This document shows positions 26,798 through 35,635 of a DNA stretch of 64,000 nucleotides, piece after piece; position 1 is the first letter of the stretch, and every line of letters begins with the position of its first letter. Source of the DNA: an uncultured Lachnospiraceae bacterium (GTDB lineage Bacteria; Bacillota; Clostridia; Lachnospirales; Lachnospiraceae); the NCBI GenBank assembly GCA_910585295.1, contig CAJUDE010000003.1, positions 107,946 through 171,945 on the forward strand, read 5' to 3'. The notes beneath the pieces are model-generated. The model ran no database searches and had not been told where the DNA came from. It worked only from the letters and a program-made list of their open reading frames with translations. The translations under genes and the position numbers were made by a program.

Positions 26798-28549
26798 ATG
26801 AAAAATTTAAGGAAAACAAAAATTATCTGCACTTTAGGGCCGGCAACGGATAAGGATGATGTACTCAAACAGTTGATGGCAGAAGGGATGAACGTAGCCC
26901 GGTTTAATTTTTCCCATGGGACCCATGAGGAACAAGGGGAACGGCTAAAGAAAGTTCAGGCGCTTCGGGAAGAGCTGGGACTGCCAATAGCGACATTGCT
27001 GGATACAAAGGGGCCGGAGATCCGTTTGCGTGAACTGAAAGGCGGGAAAGCCCAGCTTGAGGCGGGGAATAAATTTACGCTGACGACAGAAGAGGTTTTG
27101 GGGGATGAGAATAGGGTTTCCATAACCTATAAAGATTTAATCCATGACGTGGGGCCAGGGCGCCGGATTTTGATTGACGATGGGCTGATTGAGCTTGGGG
27201 TGGATGAAGTGACAGATACCGACATCGTGTGCCATGTAGTGAACGGCGGCATGATTTCTAATAAAAAAGGCGTCAATGTGCCAAATGTGGAGCTGTCCAT
27301 GCCTTATATCAGCGAGAAGGATTATGACGATATTGTGTTTGGCATAGAAAATGATTTTGACTTTGTGGCGGCTTCTTTTGTGCGTACGGCCGATGATGTG
27401 CTTCAAATACGGAAAATTTTTGAGGAGAAGAATTGCAATAACATTAATATTATTTCTAAAATTGAAAATATGCAGGGCGTGGATAATATTGATGAGATTA
27501 TACGGGTGTCAGACGGGATTATGGTTGCCAGAGGGGACATGGGTGTGGAAATCCCGTTAGAGGACGTGCCAGTCATCCAGAAAATGATTATTAAGAAGGT
27601 GATTGAGGCAGGCAAACAGGTAATCACTGCAACGCAGATGCTGGATTCCATGATGAAGAACCCACGCCCAACCCGTGCGGAGGCCACTGACGTGGCAAAT
27701 GCCATCTACGACGGGACAAGCGCCATTATGCTGTCTGGGGAGACTGCGGCAGGCATGTATCCAGTGGAGGCGTTAAAGACTATGGTGAAAATTGCAGTCC
27801 GCACGGAGCAGGATATCAATTACACCGCCCGGTTTAAGGCAAGGGAGAACTTAAGCAACCCCGACATTACCAATGCGATTTCCCATGCTACCTGCACGAC
27901 TGCAAATGATTTGAATGCCGCGGCGATTATCACAGTTACACAGTCAGGGAGGACTGCCCGCATGATTTCCAAATACCGTCCAGACTGCACAATTATCGGC
28001 GGGAGCATGTCCCCGAAGGTGTGCCGTCAGTTGAACCTGTCTTGGGGCGTGACCCCATTGGTGATGGAGCCAAAGGATGACGCAGACGAGCTTTTTGAAC
28101 ATGCAGTGGACGTGGTGGAGAAAGCTGGGCTGATAACCATGGGGGACATTACAGTAATCACTGGCGGGGTGCCTTTGGGCGTGCCTGGCACAACGAATAT
28201 CCTGAAAGTCCATGTGGCAGGCCATATCCTGATTACAGGGAAAGGGATTAACGATAAATCAGTGTCCGCCAGCCTTTGCGTCTGCAAACATGTGTCTGAC
28301 CTGAAACGGAATTTTAAGGCAGGGGATATTATCGTGGCAAAAGAGACAAACAATGATATGATGGAGCAAATCAGGGAAGCGTCCGGCTTGATTGTCGAGG
28401 AAGGCGGCGCTAACTCCCATGCGGTGATTGTGGGGCTGAGCCTGGATATCCCGGTGCTTACCCAAGCGGAATATGCCATAGATATATTAAAAACGGGCGC
28501 ATATGTTACCCTGGATGCAAAAGCAGGGGTTGTTAGCTGCAACCGTTAA
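26798..28549 (+). CDS. pyk: Pyruvate kinase with C-terminal PEP-utilizer domain
   Basis: 583 aa from ATG 26798, which has AGGAAA at proper spacing; an ATG two codons earlier sits too close to it. Barrel domain motifs include KIICTLGPA, NVARFNFSHG, LDTKGPEIR and ISKIENMQGV. The C-terminal ~100 residues carry the extra phosphohistidine-type domain found in Firmicutes pyruvate kinases (GGANSHAVIV, PVLTQ). It turns phosphoenolpyruvate and ADP into pyruvate and ATP in glycolysis. It is probably cotranscribed with arcC upstream. Confidence 0.97.
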   Translation: MKNLRKTKIICTLGPATDKDDVLKQLMAEGMNVARFNFSHGTHEEQGERLKKVQALREELGLPIATLLDTKGPEIRLRELKGGKAQLEAGNKFTLTTEEVLGDENRVSITYKDLIHDVGPGRRILIDDGLIELGVDEVTDTDIVCHVVNGGMISNKKGVNVPNVELSMPYISEKDYDDIVFGIENDFDFVAASFVRTADDVLQIRKIFEEKNCNNINIISKIENMQGVDNIDEIIRVSDGIMVARGDMGVEIPLEDVPVIQKMIIKKVIEAGKQVITATQMLDSMMKNPRPTRAEATDVANAIYDGTSAIMLSGETAAGMYPVEALKTMVKIAVRTEQDINYTARFKARENLSNPDITNAISHATCTTANDLNAAAIITVTQSGRTARMISKYRPDCTIIGGSMSPKVCRQLNLSWGVTPLVMEPKDDADELFEHAVDVVEKAGLITMGDITVITGGVPLGVPGTTNILKVHVAGHILITGKGINDKSVSASLCVCKHVSDLKRNFKAGDIIVAKETNNDMMEQIREASGLIVEEGGANSHAVIVGLSLDIPVLTQAEYAIDILKTGAYVTLDAKAGVVSCNR

Positions 28550-28597
28550 GCATTTGGGAGAATGGCAACATTGGACAGACAGGGAGAGAGGATACGG

Positions 28598-29740
28598 ATG
28601 GGAAAATACAGGAAATGGATGGCAGCCTTATTGGCAGCCCTTATGGTTTTAAGCGGCTGTGGGGATTCTGGCAAAAAGGATAATGGGAAGCCCCAGGGAA
28701 GCGAACCACAGGCAGTACAGCAGCAAGAGCAGGCTCCTAAAACCTTGGCGCAGGAAATCCCCGAACCAGAGGATACGCCAACACAGAAAGCGGAGGAACA
28801 AGAAGGGACGCCAACGCAAGAGGCACAGGAACCAGAGGGGACGCCAACGCAAGAAGTAAAGGAGCCAGAATCGGCTGCGCCAACATTAAACCAGGAGACT
28901 GTGGCATATGCCAGGGAAGAAGTAGTCACCTCTTCTTCGGTCAATGTACGGACAGCGCCTTCCACAGACAGCGAAGTATATCAGACGGCGCCGCGCAGAA
29001 GTGAATTTGTGCGGACAGCAGACGATGGGACTTGGAGCGCAGTGGAAATAGACGGCAAAGAATATTATATTGCCTCAGAATACCTAAAGCTAAAATCAGA
29101 AATGCAGGAGAATGGGCGCCTGGTGGTAATTGATGCCGGGCATCAGGGAAAAGGAAATAGTGAGCAAGAGCCAATTGGACCTGGCGCTTCCGAAATGAAA
29201 GCAAAAGTTGCAAGCGGGACTTCTGGCTGCGTCAGCGGCTTAAATGAATATGAGTTGACCTTGGCTGTGTCTTTGAAACTGCAGGCAGAATTGGAGGCAA
29301 GGGGATATCAGGTGATTATGGTCCGTACCAGCCATGATGTAAATATCAGCAACAGTGAACGGGCGGCTGTCGCAAACAATGCGGGGGCTGACGCATTTAT
29401 CCGGGTCCATGCCAATGGCTCGGACGACAGCAGTGAGAATGGAATCCTTACCATCTGCCCGACTTCCGCAAACCCCTATATGGGGAATTTGTACAGTCAG
29501 TGCAGGAGCCTTTCCGAATGTGTGCTGGATGGGGCGGTGGGCGCTACCGGGGCCAATAAGAAATACATTTGGGAAACAGACAGCATGAGCGGCATTAATT
29601 GGTGTACGGTTCCAGTGACAATTGTGGAAATGGGATTTATGACAAACCCTACGGAAGACCAGAAGATGGCGACCGACGGCTATCAGGACCAGCTTGCGGC
29701 TGGCATCGCGGATGGGGTGGATGCATATTTTATAAATTGA
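28598..29740 (+). CDS. Lipoprotein N-acetylmuramoyl-L-alanine amidase with SH3 domain
   Basis: 380 aa from ATG 28598 (GAGAGGA upstream; an earlier ATG at 28562 would add a charged tail before the signal peptide). Lipobox LSGC near residue 22. Residues ~50-100 hold an acidic repeat in which TPTQ recurs three times, a probable flexible wall spacer. An SH3b-like domain (~110-155) precedes an Amidase_3 domain (~165-378). Its zinc ligands are in IDAGHQG, LNEYEL and VHANGS, and the catalytic Glu is in IVEMGFMTNP. It cuts the MurNAc-L-Ala bond at the outer face of the membrane. Confidence 0.92.
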   Translation: MGKYRKWMAALLAALMVLSGCGDSGKKDNGKPQGSEPQAVQQQEQAPKTLAQEIPEPEDTPTQKAEEQEGTPTQEAQEPEGTPTQEVKEPESAAPTLNQETVAYAREEVVTSSSVNVRTAPSTDSEVYQTAPRRSEFVRTADDGTWSAVEIDGKEYYIASEYLKLKSEMQENGRLVVIDAGHQGKGNSEQEPIGPGASEMKAKVASGTSGCVSGLNEYELTLAVSLKLQAELEARGYQVIMVRTSHDVNISNSERAAVANNAGADAFIRVHANGSDDSSENGILTICPTSANPYMGNLYSQCRSLSECVLDGAVGATGANKKYIWETDSMSGINWCTVPVTIVEMGFMTNPTEDQKMATDGYQDQLAAGIADGVDAYFIN

Positions 29741-29746
29741 TGGAAT

Positions 29747-29776
29747 GCTGCGGCCTGGCGTTTGCCAGGCTGCAGC
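29747..29776 (+). terminator. Strong hairpin without T-run between amidase and ATPase genes
   Basis: A 13-bp stem with one G-T pair and a GTTT loop (29747-29759 with 29764-29776). No T-run follows. It ends 16 bases before the ATPase start, so it could block read-through, stabilise an mRNA end or influence translation of the next gene. Confidence 0.45.
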
Positions 29777-29792
29777 AGTATAGGAGTGTGGG

Positions 29793-31136
29793 ATGGAACA
29801 TTACTTGACCATAGAGGAATTTGGCAAAATTAAACGGGCGAAACTAAAGGTTGCGCCTTTTTCATTATTTGTAGGGGATAACAACAGTGGGAAGAGCTAT
29901 CTGTTGTCATTGTTATGGGGAATCTATACGGCGGACGAAACATCTGCCCTCTTTTCAGATTTGAGAGGGAAAGCGTATGATGAGGTATATGAGGCGGTTT
30001 GCAATTTCTTGTATCATTCTACAGAGGGAAACGAACAGGAGATGCAAATACCCTCGGTAAGGTTCCTGGAAATTTTAAATGGCGCGTTGATGCAGAATAA
30101 AAACAGGTTTGTGGCGGATATTTTTAATTCTGCGCAAGTGCAAATCGAAAGGCTTTCTGTGGAAATGCGGGAGGAATTTGACGTGTCGATAAAAAGCTGG
30201 CGGGAGGGGGAGCAGATTAAAATCACTTATAATGCTGGAAAAACGGTTGTTGTTTTTCCAATGGTTGTAGTGGCAGCAAATCTCCGATTTGCTGCCCAGA
30301 TGCTGTGCAGAAGGATTTTCCTATGGTTTTTGAAGGGGCGGGACGGACACCTTCAGAATTCTAATGTGGTTTACCTTCCAGCAGCGAGGACAGGTTTTAT
30401 GCTGGCAAAAAACGTCATTAATAGAGTGGGGCGCCAAATGGCATTCGACATATCTGAATTCTATGGAATGGAGCGGGAAGAGAAAATGGAGCCTTTTACC
30501 AAGCCCATTATTCGGTTTTTAGACGCGCTAGAAAACCTCTCCTTGGACCATAGGACGGAATATGGGGAAATTGCAGCTTGGATGGAACAGAACATGGCGC
30601 ATGGTGAAATCCAATATGGAAGTGAGGCAAATAATGAAATCCGTTATGTTCCGGCTGGAAGCGGGTCAAGCCTGCCTTTGCGTACAACCTCTGCAGTTGT
30701 AACAGAATTAACGCCATTATTGTTGCTGTTAAAATATAAGCGAAAAATAAACGCGATTTGTTATGAGGAACCAGAAATGTGCCTGCACCCTCAATTACAG
30801 CAGGAAATGGGCAGGCTATTGATACGTCTGGTAAATAGTGGGATTTCTGTGGTTGCGGCTACCCACAGTGACATTATCATTCAACATATTAATAATATGT
30901 GCAAGATAAGCAGAATGGGAAATTCGGAAAAATTAATGGAAAAACTGGGGTTGGCGCAAGAAGATTTGATTGAGGTTAAGGATGTGGCAGTTTACCAGTT
31001 TACGGATTTTGGAAACCATTCAGCCGTTGCGCAGGTAGCTCCAGAGGATGGGCAGTTCCAAGTAGGGACATTTACGGATGCGTTGATGAAAATATTGGAA
31101 CAGACTTCCGAAGTGCAGGATTTTGAGGGGGAATAA
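29793..31136 (+). CDS. AAA/OLD-like ATPase of a putative two-gene defence module
   Basis: 447 aa. Walker A GDNNSGKSY near residue 28, a long variable middle, then Walker B CYEEPEMCLHPQ near 323 and the switch region AATHSD near 352: an ABC/SMC-like ATPase head of the OLD/AAA_15 group. No TOPRIM domain follows, so it is not a complete OLD nuclease. The next gene starts one base after the stop and encodes a putative PD-(D/E)XK nuclease. An ATPase with a small nuclease partner is a recurring layout in anti-phage systems, but no named system was matched. The pair sits among housekeeping genes with no mobile element visible. Confidence 0.85.
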   Translation: MEHYLTIEEFGKIKRAKLKVAPFSLFVGDNNSGKSYLLSLLWGIYTADETSALFSDLRGKAYDEVYEAVCNFLYHSTEGNEQEMQIPSVRFLEILNGALMQNKNRFVADIFNSAQVQIERLSVEMREEFDVSIKSWREGEQIKITYNAGKTVVVFPMVVVAANLRFAAQMLCRRIFLWFLKGRDGHLQNSNVVYLPAARTGFMLAKNVINRVGRQMAFDISEFYGMEREEKMEPFTKPIIRFLDALENLSLDHRTEYGEIAAWMEQNMAHGEIQYGSEANNEIRYVPAGSGSSLPLRTTSAVVTELTPLLLLLKYKRKINAICYEEPEMCLHPQLQQEMGRLLIRLVNSGISVVAATHSDIIIQHINNMCKISRMGNSEKLMEKLGLAQEDLIEVKDVAVYQFTDFGNHSAVAQVAPEDGQFQVGTFTDALMKILEQTSEVQDFEGE

Positions 31137-31137
31137 G

Positions 31138-31743
31138 ATGGTTCCGTTACAAGTAGAGGAAAAGCTGCATATGTTTCAGGAAGAAAAGTATGTGGCATTA
31201 AAAAAGGGTGAGCATAAAGTATTGAAAGAAAAGAGTGAGAGCGGTAAAGTGACGCTTGCATATACTGCCTTGGTGGAAACGTTGATTTTACTTTCCCCAG
31301 AACAAAATGTGCTGCCTTACTTGGATGGAAGGAAGCAAGGGGCGAGGTCTTGTGCAGATGTTATTATCTATAGATGGAAGGAAGGGGATAAAGTATGGGA
31401 TTTGCATATCATTGAATTTAAGAAAACTATAAATACCAGCACACTTGGAAAGGCAAAATGGCAGTTTATGATGGGAATTTATAATGCCCGCGCAATTGCT
31501 GCATTTTTGGGTATAGGGCTGGGGAGCATTTACTTGTATTCTGGTTTTCGGAATGATACATTGTCTTCCATGGAAAGCGCATCGCTCATTACTTTGCGTA
31601 TCAGCAATAACAGTGAAAAATTAAAAGAAATAAGGCAATGGAGGGAGGAGGAATGTGAGCTAAGGCTGGACGGGGAAAATAAGATACTGCCCCACTATAA
31701 AATCCTTTTAAATCAAGATGGGGATGGAATCCTTTCAATATAA
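31138..31743 (+). CDS. Putative PD-(D/E)XK nuclease-like partner of the ATPase
   Basis: 201 aa from ATG 31138, with GAGGGGG upstream; only one base separates it from the ATPase stop. Asp74 in SCADVIIYRW, then Glu93-x-Lys95 in HIIEFKKT, with hydrophobic strands on both sides, fits the D...E-x-K core of PD-(D/E)XK nucleases. Gln109 in a following helix (KAKWQF) fits the extra Q seen in some families. There is no signal peptide or membrane helix. The nuclease assignment rests on a short motif and predicted strands, so it is tentative; a non-catalytic effector is possible. Confidence 0.6.
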   Translation: MVPLQVEEKLHMFQEEKYVALKKGEHKVLKEKSESGKVTLAYTALVETLILLSPEQNVLPYLDGRKQGARSCADVIIYRWKEGDKVWDLHIIEFKKTINTSTLGKAKWQFMMGIYNARAIAAFLGIGLGSIYLYSGFRNDTLSSMESASLITLRISNNSEKLKEIRQWREEECELRLDGENKILPHYKILLNQDGDGILSI

Positions 31744-31773
31744 TAATCCATAGCAGTTCTCTTAGTAGAAAAT

Positions 31774-32358
31774 TTAAGTACAATAATGCTTAAACACCAT
31801 CTCCAACATCCGTTTTTCTTTTTCCAATAGGGAATACGCCCCCTCATGAAGGCACCAGTCATAGATAATCCCCCGGCTCAGCCCAAGGATATCCTCTGTA
31901 ATTTCTTTTTTCTCCCCTGCCAGCATGTGATTAGAGATTGCATGTTCTACAGCCAGGCAGACCGTTTTATTAAAAAACCGTTCTGGGTCAAGGATATATT
32001 TTTCCGCACAAGACAATTGGTTCTTAAAATATTGTAGGGACGCCATCGCGCCCATCTGTTCCATGGAACGGGCTTGCTCGGCTATCAGGAATTGGATCTG
32101 CTCCAAAGGCTCTTTTGGATGCCCTTGCTCCCATATGTTTTCAGACTGTTGGTCAAACAGGCGGTAACCCTCGTTGATAATGTTCTCTTTGCTTTTAAAA
32201 TGGTGGTAAAACGCGCCCACCGACACTTCCGCCTTATCGCAAATATCCTGGACAGTCACATTTTCATATGATTTCTGTGCGAAAAGGGAAACCGCACAGT
32301 AAAAAATTTTCTGTTTTGTCTCTACCGCTTGTTTCTGGCGGCTTGTTAATTCCCCCAT
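31774..32358 (-). CDS. TetR family transcriptional regulator
   Basis: 194 aa from the ATG at 32358 (GGAGGG upstream), not from earlier in-frame codons that run into the neighbouring gene. The N-terminal helix-turn-helix is clear: VTVQDICDKAEVSVGAFYHHF near residues 30-50. The C-terminal ligand domain is not assignable. It is the second gene of a - strand pair with a small membrane protein and is divergent from an old-yellow-enzyme oxidoreductase. The usual logic would have it repress that enzyme and its own operon until a ligand binds. Confidence 0.92.
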   Translation of the reverse strand: MGELTSRQKQAVETKQKIFYCAVSLFAQKSYENVTVQDICDKAEVSVGAFYHHFKSKENIINEGYRLFDQQSENIWEQGHPKEPLEQIQFLIAEQARSMEQMGAMASLQYFKNQLSCAEKYILDPERFFNKTVCLAVEHAISNHMLAGEKKEITEDILGLSRGIIYDWCLHEGAYSLLEKEKRMLEMVFKHYCT

Positions 32359-32372
32359 GTTATACCCTCCTA

Positions 32373-32762
32373 TTAGAAAAATCGATGGAGCAAGCTGTCT
32401 ATCCCTTGAAGGAGGAAGGACAAAAGCCCCCACCCTATGCCAAGGCATGCCCATAAATTCATTACTATTTCAGCAAAATACAATTTCCCAGTAGCAACGA
32501 GATAAATAACAATGGGCAGCGCAAAAATCCCGGCTGCTGTTGTTACAAGGATGCCTGCATATCCCAGGTAAGTAAGTTTCCCCATATCAGGTTTGGAAAT
32601 GTCCTTTTCACATTGCAGCAAGGTGAAAAAACGCTGGTATGGCGTTTTGGCTCGGAAAGCCCGGATATATTTATGTCCGCCGCGGTAGCTCCGGTATTCG
32701 CATCCTGCTGACAGGGAACTATAAGCGCATACTAGATAGATGGCAAGTTTTATGATAGTCAA
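32373..32762 (-). CDS. Small membrane protein upstream of the TetR gene
   Basis: 129 aa, starting at TTG with GAGGAA at good spacing. Hydrophobic segments lie at residues ~2-22, ~67-90 and ~95-120, with a basic loop (RSYRGGHKYIRAFRAK) between the first and second. Its stop is 14 bases before the TetR start, so the two are one operon. No family was recognised. A role in export or sensing of the TetR ligand is possible but is inference only. Confidence 0.65.
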   Translation of the reverse strand: MTIIKLAIYLVCAYSSLSAGCEYRSYRGGHKYIRAFRAKTPYQRFFTLLQCEKDISKPDMGKLTYLGYAGILVTTAAGIFALPIVIYLVATGKLYFAEIVMNLWACLGIGWGLLSFLLQGIDSLLHRFF

Positions 32763-32876
32763 AGCTATATTCCTCAGCCCTTCAACAATACAAGGTTAAT
32801 AGAGTAGTTTCTCTTAAGGATTTTATCATATCATATGGCATATTTCAATCTTCTGGAAACATTCAGCGTTGTGCAT

Positions 32877-32903
32877 AATTCACAAAATAATATTCGGTGA
32901 ATT
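32877..32903. promoter_or_regulatory. Possible operator palindrome in the divergent TetR/oxidoreductase region
   Basis: A perfect 7-bp inverted repeat (AATTCAC, 13-nt gap, GTGAATT) lies between the TetR operon and the oxidoreductase. Its position fits a repressor site. The 224-base region has no strong promoter match, only a TAGAAT at 32941. Confidence 0.3.
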
Positions 32904-32986
32904 GGATTCTGTGTCAATAGAAAATGCAGGATGGTTATGGTAGAATAGAACTATCAAGAAGGCAACTATTTTAAAGGAGGGTTTTT

Positions 32987-35035
32987 ATGGGTACAAAGTA
33001 TACGCATTTATTTTCACCAGTCAAAATTGGGAACGTGGAGGTCCCCAACCGTATTGCCATGATGCCAATGGGGGTATTTTCCCCAAGGCTGATGAATGTA
33101 AAGACAGGGGCATATACCAAAGATGGCGCTGACTATTATATTGCGCGTGCAAAAGGCGGCACGGGGCTGATTGTGACTGGGCTGGTCCCGATTATCCCAA
33201 TGCCAGCGTTAAACCCCGTCAATTATCCGGAAGAATATGTTTCTGAAATGAAATACCTTATGGAGGGCATCCATGCACAGGGCGCGAAAATTTTTGTCCA
33301 GTTGACAGCAATGACAGGACGTGCGGCGCATCTTGAGGGCGAGGCTGACTGGAAGCTGCTGCCGGCCCCTGCGCCGATTCAGAATGTGTGGGACCCAACT
33401 GTGAAAAACCGTGGGATAACAAAGGAAGAAATTAAGAAATATGTGGAAAACTTTGCCAAGGCTGCATTTCTTGTGAAAGAAGCAGGAGGGGATGGGGTGG
33501 AGATACATGCTGTCCATGAGGGGTACCTCCTAGACCAGTTTGCAATTGGCTTCTATAACAAACGCGACGATGAATACGGCGGCTCCTTAGAAAACCGCCT
33601 GCGCTTCCCAAGGGAAATTGTAGAGGCGATTAAGGAAAAATGCGGAAAGGATTTCCCTGTATCTGTGCGTTATAGCGTGCGCAGCTATGTAAAGGATTTC
33701 AACCGCGGCGCCCTTCCAGGGGAGGAATTTGAAGAAATGGGGCGTGATTTGGAAGAAGGCGTGGCAGCAGCAAAACTTTTAGAAGAATATGGGTATGACA
33801 TGCTGAATTGCGACAATGGGAGCTATGATTCCTGGTTTTGGCCGCATCCGCCTGTTTATATGCCAAAGGCATGCAACCTAAAGGACGTTGCAGAAGTGAA
33901 AAAGGCAGTGAATATCCCGGTGGTATGCGCAGGCCGGTTCGATGACCCAGAGCTTGCCGACAAGGCAATTGAGGAAGGGCAGATAGACCTTATGGGGATG
34001 GGAAGGCCCCTGCTGGCTGACCCAGAACTGGGAAAGAAATTTTATGAAGGCCGCTTGGCGGATGTACGCCCATGCATTGCCTGCCATCAGGGCTGCCTGG
34101 GGCGCATTTTTCAGGGGAAAGATATTAGCTGTGCAGTAAACCCAGCATGTGGGCGTGAGGAAAGCTATGCGATTACCCAAGCTGAAACCAAAAAGAAGGT
34201 GCTTGTTATCGGCGGCGGGCTTGGCGGCATGGAGGCAGCGCGTGTCTGCGCCCTTCGCGGCCATTCTGTGGATTTATATGAGAAAACAGATCAGTTGGGC
34301 GGGGTGTTTATCGCGGCGGCAGCTCCAGATTTTAAGGGCGAGGATAGGCAGCTTTTGGAATGGTATAAAAAGCAAATGGAAGATTTGCATATTAATGTGC
34401 ATTTGAACCAGGAAGCAGATGAGGCGGCAATCCAGGGCTATGATGAAGTTTTTGTGGCTACTGGAGCCAGAGAACGAAAGCTTGATACGCCTGGTTTTGA
34501 TTCCCCAAATGTCACTTATGCAGTGGATACCCTGCTGCATACGGAAATTGCTGGGGAACATGTATTGGTAGTCGGCGGCGGGCTAACCGGATGTGAAATT
34601 GCTTATATGCTGGCAAAAGGCGGGAAGAAAGTGACGGTTGTGGAAATGTCAGAGACAATTCTCAATGCCTTTGGGCTGTCGGCGGCTAATTACAATATGC
34701 TGATGGAACTTCTGGATTACTATAAAGTGAAGGTAATAAAAAATGCCGTGGTGGAGCAGTATAAGGACGGCGTGGCAACGGTAGTGGAGACGGAAAAGAA
34801 TTACCCCAATGCAGCGAACCGGGCAAAGCGTATGTTCGCCCTTGGCGTGCAGGGGATGGAGGTTCGGCACGAAATCCAGGCAGACCATATTGTAGTCTCT
34901 GTTGGGTACGTTCCAGAGAACGCCTTATATGAGAAAATAAAAAGTGGGAATGTACACTTGATTGGGGATGCGAAACAGCCCGCCAATATTATGGACGCTA
35001 TCTGGGAGGCTTATGAGGTGGCAATGGGGCTGTAA
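32987..35035 (+). CDS. NADH:flavin oxidoreductase, old yellow enzyme / 2,4-dienoyl-CoA reductase type
   Basis: 682 aa, with GGAGGG upstream. Residues 1-~350 form an FMN-binding TIM barrel. A [4Fe-4S] cluster motif follows: CIACHQGC from residue 363 and a fourth Cys near 383. Then come an FAD site (VIGGGLGGMEAA near 405) and an NAD(P)H site (VVGGGLTGCEIA near 525). Enzymes of this architecture reduce activated C=C bonds, including dienoyl-CoA and, in BaiCD/BaiH, bile acid intermediates. No bai-type neighbours are present, so the substrate is open. It is likely controlled by the divergent TetR gene. Confidence 0.93.
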   Translation: MGTKYTHLFSPVKIGNVEVPNRIAMMPMGVFSPRLMNVKTGAYTKDGADYYIARAKGGTGLIVTGLVPIIPMPALNPVNYPEEYVSEMKYLMEGIHAQGAKIFVQLTAMTGRAAHLEGEADWKLLPAPAPIQNVWDPTVKNRGITKEEIKKYVENFAKAAFLVKEAGGDGVEIHAVHEGYLLDQFAIGFYNKRDDEYGGSLENRLRFPREIVEAIKEKCGKDFPVSVRYSVRSYVKDFNRGALPGEEFEEMGRDLEEGVAAAKLLEEYGYDMLNCDNGSYDSWFWPHPPVYMPKACNLKDVAEVKKAVNIPVVCAGRFDDPELADKAIEEGQIDLMGMGRPLLADPELGKKFYEGRLADVRPCIACHQGCLGRIFQGKDISCAVNPACGREESYAITQAETKKKVLVIGGGLGGMEAARVCALRGHSVDLYEKTDQLGGVFIAAAAPDFKGEDRQLLEWYKKQMEDLHINVHLNQEADEAAIQGYDEVFVATGARERKLDTPGFDSPNVTYAVDTLLHTEIAGEHVLVVGGGLTGCEIAYMLAKGGKKVTVVEMSETILNAFGLSAANYNMLMELLDYYKVKVIKNAVVEQYKDGVATVVETEKNYPNAANRAKRMFALGVQGMEVRHEIQADHIVVSVGYVPENALYEKIKSGNVHLIGDAKQPANIMDAIWEAYEVAMGL

Positions 35036-35121
35036 GTTCCAGAGTAAATAAAAAGTAAATTAGGGGAATCGTTCTTTGTAAAATGAAAAAGCAGCCTGTT
35101 TAAAGCCCCAATGTAAAATGA

Positions 35122-35160
35122 TAAGGCGTTTATCCTGAGTTATCGCGGATAAACGCCTTA
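35122..35160. terminator. Bidirectional terminator hairpin
   Basis: A perfect 13-bp inverted repeat (35122-35134 with 35148-35160) with a 13-nt loop, lying between the convergent oxidoreductase and vsr genes. The outer flanks also pair in part (CCCC with GGGG). Confidence 0.7.
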
Positions 35161-35176
35161 GGCATGGGGGAATTTT

Positions 35177-35635
35177 TTATATGGAGATATCAAGCCCATC
35201 GTCGAAAGGCGATGCTATTTTACTGTCCCAAATGGCTTCTTCAATGACCTGTAAGCATTCTTCTGTGTGCTGCTTGATATCTTTGCCCCAGAAATGGATC
35301 ACGGTGTAACCCAACAGCAGCAGCTTCTTGTCGTTTTCCCAATCCCGGTTCCGGTTCCTTTCAATTTTTTTAATCCAATATTCTGGGTTATTCCCCTTTT
35401 CCAAACGTAATTTAAGGGCTTCCCAATCCTTCCCATGGAAAAATTCACTGTCACAGAAAATAGCGATTTTATATTTAGTCAGGGCTATGTCCGGGGAGCC
35501 AGGAAGGGATTTGCAATTTTTCCGGTAACGGTACCCTTTGTGCCACAATGCTTTGCGAAGCTTAAGTTCAATAGAAGTATCGTTGCTGCGGATTTTTTTC
35601 ATTGTTTTTGAGACTATTTTGGGGTCACGTGCCAT
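35177..35635 (-). CDS. vsr: Very short patch repair (Vsr) endonuclease-like protein
   Basis: 152 aa. The family pattern is visible: SKTMKKIRSNDTSIELKLRKAL at the start, then LPGSPDIALTKYKIAIFCD with the catalytic-region Asp, EFFHGKDWE with its His, and VIHFWGKDI near the end. Vsr nicks next to T:G mismatches formed by deamination of 5-methylcytosine. Its start overlaps the end of ogt, so the two repair genes are coupled. No cytosine methyltransferase gene is adjacent, which is unusual for Vsr. The start has GAGGTGG upstream. Confidence 0.88.
   Translation of the reverse strand: MARDPKIVSKTMKKIRSNDTSIELKLRKALWHKGYRYRKNCKSLPGSPDIALTKYKIAIFCDSEFFHGKDWEALKLRLEKGNNPEYWIKKIERNRNRDWENDKKLLLLGYTVIHFWGKDIKQHTEECLQVIEEAIWDSKIASPFDDGLDISI

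Noticed and set aside
28546..28965. Cysteine/serine-rich - strand frame
   Set aside because: It mirrors the repetitive acidic linker of the lipoprotein amidase and is a compositional artefact.
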